From positions 152,462-216,461 of the forward strand of contig DATMER010000028.1 of NCBI GenBank assembly GCA_035556715.1: a stretch of DNA of 64,000 nucleotides, read 5' to 3'. The stretch comes from DATMER01 sp035556715 (GTDB taxonomy: Bacteria; Acidobacteriota; Thermoanaerobaculia; Multivoradales; UBA5704). The translations under genes and the position numbers were made by a program. The notes beneath the pieces are model-generated. The model was not told the origin of the DNA, ran no database searches, and saw only the letters and a list, made by a program, of their open reading frames with translations. Positions 1 to 7,332 of this stretch are shown piece after piece. Numbering within the stretch: the stretch's first letter is position 1; every line of letters begins with the position of its first letter.

Positions 1-78
1 CGGTTCAGGGCGGCCACGCTGCACGGCCAGCCGGTCAAGGTCTACTTCACGCTCACCGTGAACTTCCAGCTCAACTGA
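1..78 (+). CDS. Energy transducer TonB, C-terminal end (partial)
   Basis: Only the last 25 residues are inside the window, in frame 1 and ending at TGA 76-78. They read ...GQPVKVYFTLTVNFQLN, which matches the final beta-strand of the TonB C-terminal domain in acidobacterial-type TonB proteins (pattern G-x-PV-x-V...LTVNFxL). This domain reaches across the periplasm to the TonB box of outer-membrane receptors. The rest of the protein lies before position 1, so length and membrane anchor cannot be judged. Two TonB-dependent receptors occur further on in the window and are possible partners, but this is not shown by linkage. Confidence 0.6.
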   Translation, partial: RFRAATLHGQPVKVYFTLTVNFQLN

Positions 79-90
79 GATGGCATGAGA

Positions 91-111
91 GGGCGGCCAC
101 GAGGGCCGCCC
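91..111. terminator. Convergent hairpin terminator
   Basis: A perfect 8-bp stem (GGGCGGCC / GGCCGCCC) with a 5-nt loop lies between the stop of the plus-strand TonB fragment (78) and the stop of the minus-strand GerMN gene (112). There is no clear T-tract. Its position between convergent genes fits a bidirectional terminator. Confidence 0.5.
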
Positions 112-675
112 CTACTCACCCCTGCCCGAAAGCAGGCGGTCGAGCGACTCTCCCTCCAGGAAGAAGCGAGCCCGCTCCACGTCGGTGAACTGCTGCGCCG
201 TCTCCCTGAGCTGCGCGAGCACCCGCGGGCTGTCGCACTCGCCGCCGATCTCCAGGTATCCCTTCAGGTGCACCCGGACCTCCGTCCCGGTACGCTCGAC
301 GCGGGCGACCTCCAGGTTCGAGCCGTGTAGCGCGTTGTAGAAACCGGTCCTCGTGTCGTAGGTCTCGTTCATGGCCAGCAGGGCATCGAGCGCGCCTTCG
401 AGCGCCGGACCCTGGCGGCGGAGGGAGACCTCCACCGGCACCGCGCTGTCGCCGCACCCCACCCGCACGCCGTCCACCCCGCCGTCCTCCATGGCGATGA
501 GGAACACGGGCGCCCGCTGGGTCACCGAGCGCGACTGGAGGCCGGTCTCCGAGTCCCCCGCGCCGCACGAGATGGCGACCAGCAGGGGCAGCCAGAGCCA
601 GCGGAAGCGCCGCTCACGCCGTCTGCTGTCGGCGATCCCAGACCTGGAAGGACCAGGCGAAAGGGACGTCTTCAT
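112..675 (-). CDS. GerMN-domain lipoprotein
   Basis: About 187 residues if started at ATG 675. A basic stretch is followed by a hydrophobic segment ending in a lipobox-like LLVAISC-GAG, so the mature protein is probably an outer- or inner-membrane lipoprotein. The remainder (VFLIAMEDGGVDGV...VSLRR...ALDALL...DTRTGFYNAL...VRVHLKG) has the order of strands and helices of a GerMN domain, found in GerM, LpqB and many uncharacterised lipoproteins. Its molecular role is unknown. The start is uncertain: ATGs at 693, 684 and 675 all lie inside the end of folA (stop at 614), and no ATG, GTG or TTG occurs closer to the signal segment. The gene therefore overlaps folA by about 60 bp and probably belongs to the thyA-folA transcript. 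Confidence 0.7.
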   Translation of the reverse strand: MKTSLSPGPSRSGIADSRRRERRFRWLWLPLLVAISCGAGDSETGLQSRSVTQRAPVFLIAMEDGGVDGVRVGCGDSAVPVEVSLRRQGPALEGALDALLAMNETYDTRTGFYNALHGSNLEVARVERTGTEVRVHLKGYLEIGGECDSPRVLAQLRETAQQFTDVERARFFLEGESLDRLLSGRGE

Positions 676-1126
676 TCGGTTCATTCGGCCCATGGTCCTC
701 GCGGTCCACGAGCATCCATTGCGATTCGTCGTATTCGGGAAAGTAGACATCTCCTGGGAAGTCTTCCTCGATGCGAGTGAGATGAAGCCGGTCGGCGGCC
801 GGCAGGGTCTGGCGATAGATCTGGGAGCCGCCCGCCACGAAGAGCTCGCTCTCCCCCGCCTCGCGGGCCAGCGCCAGCGCCTCTTCCACGGAATGGACGA
901 CGCGGACTCCCTCCGGAGCGTAGCCCTCCTGGCGCGTGACCACGAGCATGGACCTTCCCGGCAGCGGCCGGCCGATCGACTCGAACGTCCTGCGCCCCAG
1001 GAGCAGGGTGTGCCCCATGGTCAGCGCCTTGAAGCGCCGGAGGTCGGCAGGCAGCCGCCAGGGGAGACGGTTGTCCCGGCCGATGACCCGGTTGGCGGCC
1101 ATCGCGGCTATCAGGGATATTTTCAT
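614..1126 (-). CDS. folA: Dihydrofolate reductase
   Basis: 170 residues, the usual length of bacterial DHFR. It starts MKISLIAAMAANRVIGRDN, followed by the substrate loop LPWRLPADLRRFK with its conserved Asp, the NADPH-binding GRRTFESIGRPLPGR and the VAGGSQIYRQ motif. It reduces dihydrofolate to tetrahydrofolate with NADPH in the cytoplasm, regenerating the folate oxidised by thymidylate synthase. Its ATG overlaps the thyA stop (ATGA at 1123-1126), so the two are translationally coupled. The pairing with thyA makes the assignment very safe. Confidence 0.96.
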   Translation of the reverse strand: MKISLIAAMAANRVIGRDNRLPWRLPADLRRFKALTMGHTLLLGRRTFESIGRPLPGRSMLVVTRQEGYAPEGVRVVHSVEEALALAREAGESELFVAGGSQIYRQTLPAADRLHLTRIEEDFPGDVYFPEYDESQWMLVDREDHGPNEPNEDVPFAWSFQVWDRRQQTA

Positions 1127-1929
1127 ACCGCGATAGGCGCCTTGATGCTCGGATGCGGATCGTACCCGGCGAGTTGGAAGTCCTCGTACTTGTAGCCGAA
1201 GAGCGACTCCACTCCCGGATTGATCTCCATCCGGGGCAGCGGCCGGGGCTCGCGGGTGAGCTGCAGGCGCGCCTGCTCCAGGTGGTTGAGATAGAGGTGG
1301 GCGTCGCCGAGGGTGTGAATGAATTCGGCCGGCTCCAGGCCGGTGGCCCGGGCCACCATCATGGTTAGCAGCGCGTAGGAGGCGATGTTGAACGGCACGC
1401 CCAGGAACACGTCCGCGCTGCGCTGGTAGAGCTGGCAGGAGAGGCGCCCCTGCGCCACCCAGAACTGGAACAGGGTGTGGCAGGGGGGGAGCTTCATCTC
1501 GTCCACCTCGGCCACGTTCCAGGCGCTCACGATGTGGCGCCGGGAGTCCGGGTTGCGCCGGATCTGGTCCAGGACCCTGGAGATCTGGTCGATGCTTCCG
1601 CCGTCCGGACCTCCGGGGGAAGTACTCCAGGAGCGCCACTGCTTGCCGTAAACCGGGCCGAGCTCGCCGTCCTCGTCCGCCCAGTCGTCCCAGATCGTGA
1701 CCCCGTTTTCGCGCAGGTAGGCGACGTTCGTGCTGCCGGAGAGGAACCAGAGGAGCTCGTGGATGATGGAGCGCAGGTGGAGCTTCTTGGTGGTCAGGGC
1801 GGGGAAGCCCTGCGTGAGGTCGAACCGCATCTGGTAGCCAAAGACGCTCAAAGTGCCGGTGCCGGTCCGGTCCGTCTTCTCGACCCCCTGCTCCAGGATG
1901 TGCCGGAGGAGGTCCAGATATTGCCTCAT
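1123..1929 (-). CDS. thyA: Thymidylate synthase
   Basis: 268 residues, close to the 264 of E. coli ThyA. It begins MRQYLDLLRHILEQG, followed by KTDRTGTGTLSVFG (phosphate-binding Arg), RSIIHELLWFLSGSTN, the catalytic cysteine in LPPCHTLFQFWV, and RSADVFLGVPFNIASYALL with the dUMP-binding Asn. It methylates dUMP to dTMP using methylene-tetrahydrofolate, producing dihydrofolate that the overlapping folA product recycles. A longer upstream reading frame exists to 2073, but the family start at ATG 1929 gives the normal N-terminus. It is the first gene of a thyA-folA-GerMN run on the minus strand. Confidence 0.97.
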   Translation of the reverse strand: MRQYLDLLRHILEQGVEKTDRTGTGTLSVFGYQMRFDLTQGFPALTTKKLHLRSIIHELLWFLSGSTNVAYLRENGVTIWDDWADEDGELGPVYGKQWRSWSTSPGGPDGGSIDQISRVLDQIRRNPDSRRHIVSAWNVAEVDEMKLPPCHTLFQFWVAQGRLSCQLYQRSADVFLGVPFNIASYALLTMMVARATGLEPAEFIHTLGDAHLYLNHLEQARLQLTREPRPLPRMEINPGVESLFGYKYEDFQLAGYDPHPSIKAPIAV

Positions 1930-2011
1930 GGCGCGTGACTGTAGCATGTGGACTGTATGATGCTCACGGCCGGGAGCTGCGATGCCCGGCCGAGCGAAGG
2001 AGGGTGGAGAA

Positions 2012-2620
2012 ATGAAGAATATCGGCTGTCTGGCGGTGGTGGGTGTGCTGGTCCTGCTGGCCCTCTGGGGCATCGGCGCCTACAACGGTCTCGTCGGCGC
2101 GGAGCAGGCGGTCCAGACCGCGTGGGCCCAGGTGGAGAACGTGTATCAGCGCCGGGCCGACCTGATCCCCAACCTGGTGGCCACGGTGCGGGGCTCGGCC
2201 AACTTCGAGCGCGGCACGCTCACGGACGTGGTCGAGGCGCGCGCCCGCGTGGGCCAGGTCAGCGCGCAGGCCACCAACGAGATCCTCAACGACCCGCAGA
2301 AGTTCCAGCAGTACCAGCAGGCCCAGGACGGTCTGTCCTCGGCCCTGTCCCGGCTGCTGGTCGTGGTCGAGCGCTATCCCGAGCTGCGCTCCACTGCGGC
2401 GTTCCAGGATCTGATGAACCAGCTCGAAGGTACCGAGAACCGGGTCACCGTGGAGCGCCGCCGCTTCAACGAGGTGGCGCAGGACTACAACACCCGGCTC
2501 CGGCGCTTCCCCACGAACCTCTTCGCCAACATGTTCGGCTTCCAGCCGAGGCCCTACTTCCAGGCCCAGCCCGGCGCCGAGACCGCCCCGCGGGTCGATT
2601 TTTCGGAAACCCCAAGGTAG
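2012..2620 (+). CDS. lemA: LemA family protein
   Basis: 202 residues. It starts at ATG 2012 after an excellent ribosome site (AGGAGGGTGGAGAA). A single N-terminal membrane segment (IGCLAVVGVLVLLALWGIGA) is followed by the family signature YNGLVGAEQAVQTAWAQVEN-V-Y-Q-R-R-A-D-L-I-P-N-L and a helical-bundle domain with RRRFNEVAQDYNTRLRRFP. LemA proteins are membrane-anchored helical bundles of unclear function, often next to TPM-domain or protease genes. No TPM gene follows here; the next gene is a convergent secreted-type protease. The divergent neighbour is thyA, so the 1930-2011 gap must carry promoters for both. Confidence 0.92.
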   Translation: MKNIGCLAVVGVLVLLALWGIGAYNGLVGAEQAVQTAWAQVENVYQRRADLIPNLVATVRGSANFERGTLTDVVEARARVGQVSAQATNEILNDPQKFQQYQQAQDGLSSALSRLLVVVERYPELRSTAAFQDLMNQLEGTENRVTVERRRFNEVAQDYNTRLRRFPTNLFANMFGFQPRPYFQAQPGAETAPRVDFSETPR

Positions 2621-2631
2621 GCAGCGGGATC

Positions 2632-2677
2632 CCCCCTCTCCCCCGGCACGGGGGAGAGGGCTGGGGAGAGGGGGAAC
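2632..2677. repeat. Interspersed CCCTCTCC-type palindromic repeat, copy 1
   Basis: A perfect 10-bp inverted repeat (CCCTCTCCCC...GGGGAGAGGG at 2634-2660, loop CGGCACG) is followed by a second half-arm CTGGGGAGAGGGGG. Nearly the same 45-bp element occurs at 15026-15071. It sits between the convergent stops of lemA and the metalloprotease and probably also ends transcription in both directions. Confidence 0.7.
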
Positions 2678-2681
2678 GGGA

Positions 2682-3785
2682 TCAACTCTTCTTGGCCGAC
2701 AGCTTGTAGCTGCCCGTGCCCGTCGGCTTGAAGTGGCGGACCCGCAGCCAGTACTGGCCCGGCTGCAGCGCGGCCGTGATCAGGGCGTTGCGCCCCTGGC
2801 CGCTGTCGTCGTCCTCGGCCACCAGCTTCTTCTGGTCGTTCGGCCCGACCAACGACATGATCACATCGGTGCTCCCCTCGGTCTCGAACCTGTAGTTCCC
2901 GGCCTTGTCGATCTTGACGCTGTAGAGGTCCTCCTCCCCGTGCTTGCCGATCGAGGCCGAGACCGTGGAGCCCACCTTCAGCTCCTGGCCCTCCTGCCCG
3001 CCCTTCTTGTCCTTGTCGAAGGGATAGCAGACGCCGATGAACTCCTTGTCCGTGTCCGACAGCTTCTTGTTCCAGCCGATCTCGAAGTTGCCCAGGGTGA
3101 GGGCGTTGTCCACCGGGTAGAGCATGATCGACTTGGTGTCGAACTTGGAGAACTGCGTCTGGGTGGCGCCATACCTCTGGAAGAGGTTGGTTTCCACCTG
3201 CGCGCGGGTCCAGTTGTTCGGCGGCCCCTGGTAATAGCGGAAGACCGCCTCCTTGTCCCAGGGGATGCCGGCATCGGGGTGCTGGTGCTCGTGGATGCAC
3301 CCCAGGGCGTGACCGAACTCGTGCACCACCGTGCGCTCGAACTCCTCGTCCGCGGTGCCCGGCCCGAACCAGCCGAAGTTCATGGTCGGCTCGTTCTTGG
3401 GGATGACCAGGTTGTCGGTGCCGATGTACGACCAGGAGCCGTCGGGCTCGAAGGCGATGCGGATCTCGGCGTTCGGGCTGTTGTCGAACTCCAGCTTGAT
3501 GTTGGCGTGCTGGGGCCACTGCATGGCGAACTGCTTGACCTTGGCCTGCACCTGGGGCGTGCCGCCCAGGAAGCGTACGTGCAGCGTGCGGCCGTTCTGC
3601 CACTTCTTGCCGGTGAGGACCGCGAGCGGCAGGGGGCCGGCCCCCATCCCGGGGCGGTGGCGGAACACCGGCAGGTTCGAGGGGTTCTCCTCGACGGCAC
3701 GGTCCGCCGCCTCCACCTCGAGGTGGGGAGGGAGGACCACGTCGAGACAGACGTGAGGGACCTTCTCTTCTTGCTGATCGGGCAT
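2682..3785 (-). CDS. Astacin-like (M12-type) zinc metalloprotease with C-terminal PPC-like domain
   Basis: 367 residues from ATG 3785 (ribosome site GAAAGGAAGAAGACG). The zinc site HEFGHALGCIHEHQHPD near residue 153 follows the extended metzincin pattern HExxHxxGxxHExxH of astacins. The downstream SIMLYPVDNALT resembles the SIMHY Met-turn, with Leu in place of His. The N-terminal strands (WQNGRTLHVRFLGG, AEIRIAF..DGSWSYIGTD) are typical of bacterial astacin-like catalytic domains. After residue about 270 a separate beta-sandwich (GEEDLYSVKIDKAGNYRFET... GQYWLRVRHF) resembles the prepeptidase C-terminal domain. No signal peptide is visible, so either it stays inside or export uses another route. 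Confidence 0.85.
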   Translation of the reverse strand: MPDQQEEKVPHVCLDVVLPPHLEVEAADRAVEENPSNLPVFRHRPGMGAGPLPLAVLTGKKWQNGRTLHVRFLGGTPQVQAKVKQFAMQWPQHANIKLEFDNSPNAEIRIAFEPDGSWSYIGTDNLVIPKNEPTMNFGWFGPGTADEEFERTVVHEFGHALGCIHEHQHPDAGIPWDKEAVFRYYQGPPNNWTRAQVETNLFQRYGATQTQFSKFDTKSIMLYPVDNALTLGNFEIGWNKKLSDTDKEFIGVCYPFDKDKKGGQEGQELKVGSTVSASIGKHGEEDLYSVKIDKAGNYRFETEGSTDVIMSLVGPNDQKKLVAEDDDSGQGRNALITAALQPGQYWLRVRHFKPTGTGSYKLSAKKS

Positions 3786-3950
3786 CGTCTTCTTCCTTTC
3801 TATTTGCGGTGACCCTATTTGCGGCGTCGATAATCGAGATCGTGGGGGCGTGACCTCCTGCTGCATGGTGAGCGTGTTTCTGAAATGCTTTCACGGGCCC
3901 CTGTGCCCGTCAATGAGGCGACGGACACACGGGTTCTGTTTCCCAAAACG

Positions 3951-4703
3951 ATGAAGAAGGGTCAAGTCCCTCTCGAGAGGGCGCTCTCCAAGCTCGGACT
4001 GGCCTCGCGCGCCGAGGCGAGGGCCATGATCCGGGAAGGCCGGGTCACGGTGGACGGCCGTCCCGCGACCGATCCGCTCGTCCAGGTCGTCCCGGAGCGC
4101 GCCCGGATCGGGATCGACGGCCACCCTGCGGAGCGGCCCCGGTCGCTGACGGTCCTCCTCCACAAGCCGCGGGGCGTGGTGACCACCCGCTCCGACCCCG
4201 AGAACCGTCCCACGGTGTACGGCTGCCTGGAGGGGCTGAACGCCCACGTCGTCCCCGTCGGCCGCCTGGACGCCGCCACCTCGGGCCTGCTTCTCCTGAC
4301 CAACGATACCCGCTTTGCCGACTGGGTGACCGACCCGCGCAACGAGGTGCCGCGGGTCTACCTTGTGACCGTCCGGGGGGAGCTGACCGACGAGCAGGCC
4401 CGCCGCTTGGAGTCAGGGATTGAGGATGAAGGAGAGCAACTGGCGGCCAAGTTGGTGACCGTCCGCAAGCGCTCGAAGCGGGAGACGCACCTGGTGGTGG
4501 AGCTGACCGAGGGGAAGAACCGGGAGATCCGCCGCATGATGGAGGCGGTGGATCGCGAGGTCACGAAGCTGAAGCGGGTCTCCTTCGGGGGACTGGAGCT
4601 GGGGGAGCTTCAGCCGGGGCGATGGCGGGAGGTGGCGACGGAGGAGCTCCAGGGGGCTTTTCCGGGAGCGGCTTTCCGGTATACTTCTCCTGGAGACGAA
4701 TGA
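3951..4703 (+). CDS. RsuA/RluB/E/F-family rRNA pseudouridine synthase
   Basis: 250 residues from ATG 3951. An N-terminal S4 RNA-binding domain (LERALSKLGLASRAEARAMI..GRVTVDG) is followed by the synthase domain: LLHKPRGVVTT, then the catalytic motif VPVGRLDAATSGLLLLTND with the nucleophilic Asp, and near the C-terminus EGKNREIRRMMEAV. It isomerises uridine to pseudouridine in rRNA; which residue (RsuA-like 16S or RluB-like 23S) cannot be decided from the sequence. An in-frame ATG at 3885 would add 22 residues of non-family sequence and is less likely. The stop overlaps the next start (ATGA, 4700-4703), coupling it to the antitoxin gene. Confidence 0.9.
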   Translation: MKKGQVPLERALSKLGLASRAEARAMIREGRVTVDGRPATDPLVQVVPERARIGIDGHPAERPRSLTVLLHKPRGVVTTRSDPENRPTVYGCLEGLNAHVVPVGRLDAATSGLLLLTNDTRFADWVTDPRNEVPRVYLVTVRGELTDEQARRLESGIEDEGEQLAAKLVTVRKRSKRETHLVVELTEGKNREIRRMMEAVDREVTKLKRVSFGGLELGELQPGRWREVATEELQGAFPGAAFRYTSPGDE

Positions 4704-4972
4704 TGACGACCTACACGACCCGGGAAGCGGAGGCGAGGTTCAGCGAGATCCTGCGCAAGGTTCGGATGGGAGAGCGGGTGGTCCTCGTAGAAGAGGGGAA
4801 GGACGTGGCGGAGATCCGGCCCGTCGAAGGGGAGGCTCCCCCGCTGGAGGTCGCCCTGCGGGAGCTGATCGACGACGGGATCATCATCCCCGCGGAAGCT
4901 CCCAGGCAGAAATTCGTTCCAGCAGGGAAGAGTCCGGGAGCCCTCGCGCGGTTCCTGGAATCCCGCCGTTGA
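4700..4972 (+). CDS. Phd/YefM-like antitoxin
   Basis: 90 residues, MMTTYTTREAEARFSEILRKVRMGERVVLVEEGKDVAEIRPVE. This is the Phd/YefM fold signature (short beta strand, helix with A-x-x-x-x-S-x-I-L-x-K-V, then the VxxxGxxVAxIxP strand pair). The C-terminal half, which would wrap the toxin, is acidic then basic. Its start codon overlaps the preceding pseudouridine synthase stop and its stop overlaps the TTG start of the PIN toxin gene. In such modules the antitoxin blocks the toxin's RNase site and, with it, represses its own operon. Confidence 0.88.
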   Translation: MMTTYTTREAEARFSEILRKVRMGERVVLVEEGKDVAEIRPVEGEAPPLEVALRELIDDGIIIPAEAPRQKFVPAGKSPGALARFLESRR

Positions 4973-5355
4973 GGATCGCCTACGTAGACAGCTCCTGTCT
5001 GATCGCCGTCGCCCTTCAGGAGGAGGGTGCTGGGGAACTGCTTGTCCGGCTGTCGCGATTCGACCGCCTCGTCTCCTCACCCCTTGCCGAGGCGGAGTTC
5101 CGATCCGCCCTGGTACGCGAAGGCATTCCAGGCAAAGGCGGCAACCTCCTCTCGTGGCTGGATTGGATCCAACCCTATCGCCGATTAACGCCCGAGATGG
5201 AGCAGATCCTCGCGCTTGGGCGCCCTCGCGGTGCCGACCTCTGGCACCTTGCCTGTGCTCTCTTCGTGCGGCCGAAGTTGAAGGATCTTCACTTCCTCAC
5301 GCGGGACGGGGGGCAGAGGGACATCGCCTGGGCTCTGGATTTTCCAGGACTCTAA
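4969..5355 (+). CDS. vapC: PIN-domain ribonuclease toxin (VapC-type)
   Basis: 128 residues, starting at TTG 4969, which overlaps the antitoxin stop (TTGA). It has the PIN-domain acidic residues in the expected places: AYVDSSCLIAVAL (first Asp), PLAEAEFRSALVREG (Glu), and a late RGADLWHLACAL (third Asp). VapC toxins cleave tRNA or rRNA using a metal bound by these acids. It follows a Phd-like antitoxin, so this is a complete type II toxin-antitoxin pair. The unusual 21-nt tandem array begins 12 bp after its stop. Confidence 0.88.
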   Translation: MRIAYVDSSCLIAVALQEEGAGELLVRLSRFDRLVSSPLAEAEFRSALVREGIPGKGGNLLSWLDWIQPYRRLTPEMEQILALGRPRGADLWHLACALFVRPKLKDLHFLTRDGGQRDIAWALDFPGL

Positions 5356-5367
5356 CGCCGACTTTTG

Positions 5368-5557
5368 CGGCTCGTGTATAAATCCGAGCGACCGCGCTGT
5401 ACATCAGAGCGGCTCGTGCGCACGTCCGAGCGACAAGTTTGAATATCGGAGCGACTAGTCTGTACATCGGAGCGACTTGCCCCAGCGGCCGAGCCACTCA
5501 GATGTACAGTCGAGCGACTAGTTTGTACATCGAAGTGGCTCGGGGTCGTAGCCCGAG
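5368..5557. repeat. Degenerate 21-nt tandem array A (about 9 units)
   Basis: Nine consecutive units, eight of exactly 21 nt and one of 22, fill the gap between vapC and the asparaginase-like gene. The shared core is GTACATCGGAGCGACT with many substitutions. Units start near 5368, 5389, 5410, 5431, 5452, 5473, 5494, 5515 and 5536, and a partial unit follows. Because 21 is a multiple of three, minus-strand frames stay open and give heptad-like peptides such as SRSDVQT repeated; I regard those as by-products. No gene, CRISPR spacer or known repeat class was recognised. The rest of the gap (to 5613) holds the GTG start region of the next gene. Confidence 0.75.
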
Positions 5558-5613
5558 AGGCTCGGGCGCCGCGGAGTTTCCGGGGCGGCCCCGGACACGG
5601 TAGAGTCCGCGCC

Positions 5614-6129
5614 GTGCGAATCGTCACCCTGATCACCACAGGCGGTACCATCGAGAAGACCTACGACGAGCTTTCCGGCGAGCTCGCCAACCGGCGGTCC
5701 ATCGTGCGGCGGATGCTTTCCGAGCTGCGGCTGGAGGACACGGAGGTCAACGTCCTCGAGCTGATGAGCAAGGACAGCCAGTTCCTCACCGACGAGGACC
5801 GCAGCCGGATCGTCGAAGTCGTCCGCGCCATGTGCGGAGTGGGGGAGGGGGAGGGCGGCGGCCTCGTGATCCTGCACGGCACGGACACCCTCGCCGTCAC
5901 CGGACAGTGGCTCTATGAGAAGATCCCCGAGCCGCGCATCCCCGTCGTCCTGACCGGGGCCATGCGTCCGTTCGAGATGAAGCAGTCGGACGCCCTGCAG
6001 AACCTCACCGAAGCCATCTTCGCCAGCGGGGTCCTCCCGCCCGGCATCTACTGCGTGGCCCACGGACGCGTCCTTTCCTTCCCGGGAGTCCGCAAGGATC
6101 CCGAGCGCGGCACCTTCGTCCTCTCCTGA
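5614..6129 (+). CDS. Short asparaginase-like protein (N-terminal domain only)
   Basis: 171 residues from GTG 5614. It has both catalytic threonine signatures of the bacterial asparaginase N-terminal domain: LITTGGTIEKTYDE and, near residue 90, ILHGTDTLAVTG, followed by IPVVLTGAMRPFEMKQSDALQNL. Full L-asparaginases have about 330 residues and a second domain; this protein stops where that domain would begin. A family of such one-domain proteins exists, so it is probably complete rather than truncated. Asparagine hydrolysis is possible but unproven. The CMD-family gene starts 15 bp after its stop, so the two are likely co-transcribed. Confidence 0.82.
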   Translation: MRIVTLITTGGTIEKTYDELSGELANRRSIVRRMLSELRLEDTEVNVLELMSKDSQFLTDEDRSRIVEVVRAMCGVGEGEGGGLVILHGTDTLAVTGQWLYEKIPEPRIPVVLTGAMRPFEMKQSDALQNLTEAIFASGVLPPGIYCVAHGRVLSFPGVRKDPERGTFVLS

Positions 6130-6144
6130 CGACCGGAGGCTTAC

Positions 6145-6510
6145 ATGGCCAAGGACATCGACGAGTTCCGCAGCTACCGCAAGCGCATGAACGAGCGCAT
6201 CTTCGAGTCCGAGCACCTCGGCATCAAGCGCTTCTTCAACCTGGACACCGCCGCCTACCGCGACGGTGCCCTCGACGGCCGCACCAAGGAGCTGCTCGGC
6301 CTGGTGGCGTCGGCCGTGCTGCGCTGCAACGACTGCATCGACTACCACCTCGACCAGTGCGTAGAGGTCGGCTGGAGCGACGAGGAGCTGCACGACGCGC
6401 TCAACGTCGCGCTGATCGTGGGCGGCAGCATCGTCATCCCTCACCTGCGGCATGCCTTCGACACCATCGACCAGCTTCGGACGGAGAAGGGCTCTTCAGT
6501 CGAGGAATAG
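6145..6510 (+). CDS. Carboxymuconolactone decarboxylase/AhpD-family protein
   Basis: 121 residues. The AhpD-like core is clear: GALDGRTKELLGLVASAVLRCNDCIDYHLDQCVEVG, with the CxxC-x6-H-type redox site, followed by the helix SDEELHDALNVALIVGGSIVIPH. Such proteins act as thiol peroxidase or alkylhydroperoxidase partners, or in ring-opening of lactones; the CxxC favours a redox role. It is 15 bp behind the asparaginase-like gene and its last 15 bp overlap the convergent SDR gene. Confidence 0.88.
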   Translation: MAKDIDEFRSYRKRMNERIFESEHLGIKRFFNLDTAAYRDGALDGRTKELLGLVASAVLRCNDCIDYHLDQCVEVGWSDEELHDALNVALIVGGSIVIPHLRHAFDTIDQLRTEKGSSVEE

Positions 6511-7317
6511 ATCCGTCGCTAGAGGCTCGCCCGGCTTCACCGCATACCTGTCGAAGTCGGTGATGCCCGCCTCGTGGAGCACGTCCTCGTCGATGTAGAA
6601 GTTGCCGGTGCAGCAGCGGCTGTCCCGGGTCAGGATGACGTGGGCAGCGTCGGAGAGGATCTCGGGCGTGCGGCAGTTGTCTGGGTTGACCATCCCCCCG
6701 AGCATGGCGAGCGCCGCGGTGGCGATCACCGTCCTTGGCCAGAGGGCGTTGATCGCGATGCCGTCGTCCCTGAACTCCTCGGCCATCCCCAGCACGCACA
6801 TGCTCATGCCGTACTTGGACATCGTGTAGGCCGTGTGGTTCTTGAACCACTGGGGGTTGAGGTTCAGCGGCGGCGAGAGGGTCAGGATGTGCGGGTTCGT
6901 CGACTTCTTCAGGTGGGGGATGCAGGCCTGGGAACAGAGGAAGGTGCCGCGGGCGTTGACCCCCCACATCAGGTCGAACCGCTTCATGGGCGTCTGGAGG
7001 GTCGGCGTCAGGTTGATGGCGCTGGCGTTGTTGACGAGCACGTCGATCCCCCCGAAGGCCGCCACGGCTTTCTCCACAGCCCCATAGACCTGCTCCTCCT
7101 CGCGGATGTCCACCTGCAGGGGGAGGGCCTTGCCGCCCGCGGCCTCGATCTCCTCGGCCGCAGAGTAGATCGTCCCCGGCAGCTTGGGGTGGGGCTCCGT
7201 GGTCTTGGCAGCGATGACGATGTTGGCGCCGTCGGCCGCGGCCCGGAGCGCGATCGCCTTGCCGATGCCCCGGCTGGCGCCGGTGACGAACAGGGTCTTT
7301 CCCGCGAGACTGGCCAT
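6496..7317 (-). CDS. Short-chain dehydrogenase (HSDL2-like SDR)
   Basis: 273 residues. Classical Rossmann start GKTLFVTGASRGIGKAIALRAAADGANIVIAAKT, then DVLVNNASAINL and the active-site region with SKYG following TAYTM. The catalytic Ser/Tyr/Lys positions are LTLSPPLNLNPQWFKNHTAYTMSKYGMSM. The stretch AKTTEPHPKLPGTIYSAAEEIEAAGGKAL is characteristic of the HSDL2-like subgroup, usually linked to fatty-acid or steroid oxidation. Substrate unknown; NADP(H) use is an inference. Convergent with, and overlapping, the CMD gene by 15 bp. A good ribosome site (GGAGGAT) precedes ATG 7317. Confidence 0.9.
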   Translation of the reverse strand: MASLAGKTLFVTGASRGIGKAIALRAAADGANIVIAAKTTEPHPKLPGTIYSAAEEIEAAGGKALPLQVDIREEEQVYGAVEKAVAAFGGIDVLVNNASAINLTPTLQTPMKRFDLMWGVNARGTFLCSQACIPHLKKSTNPHILTLSPPLNLNPQWFKNHTAYTMSKYGMSMCVLGMAEEFRDDGIAINALWPRTVIATAALAMLGGMVNPDNCRTPEILSDAAHVILTRDSRCCTGNFYIDEDVLHEAGITDFDRYAVKPGEPLATDLFLD

Positions 7318-7332
7318 TCCATCCTCCTCCCA

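Noticed and set aside
5297..5651. Minus-strand frames across array A encoding heptad repeats
   Set aside because: The heptads follow from the 21-nt period; the frames begin or end inside neighbouring genes and have no ribosome site. Kept only as a caveat in the findings.
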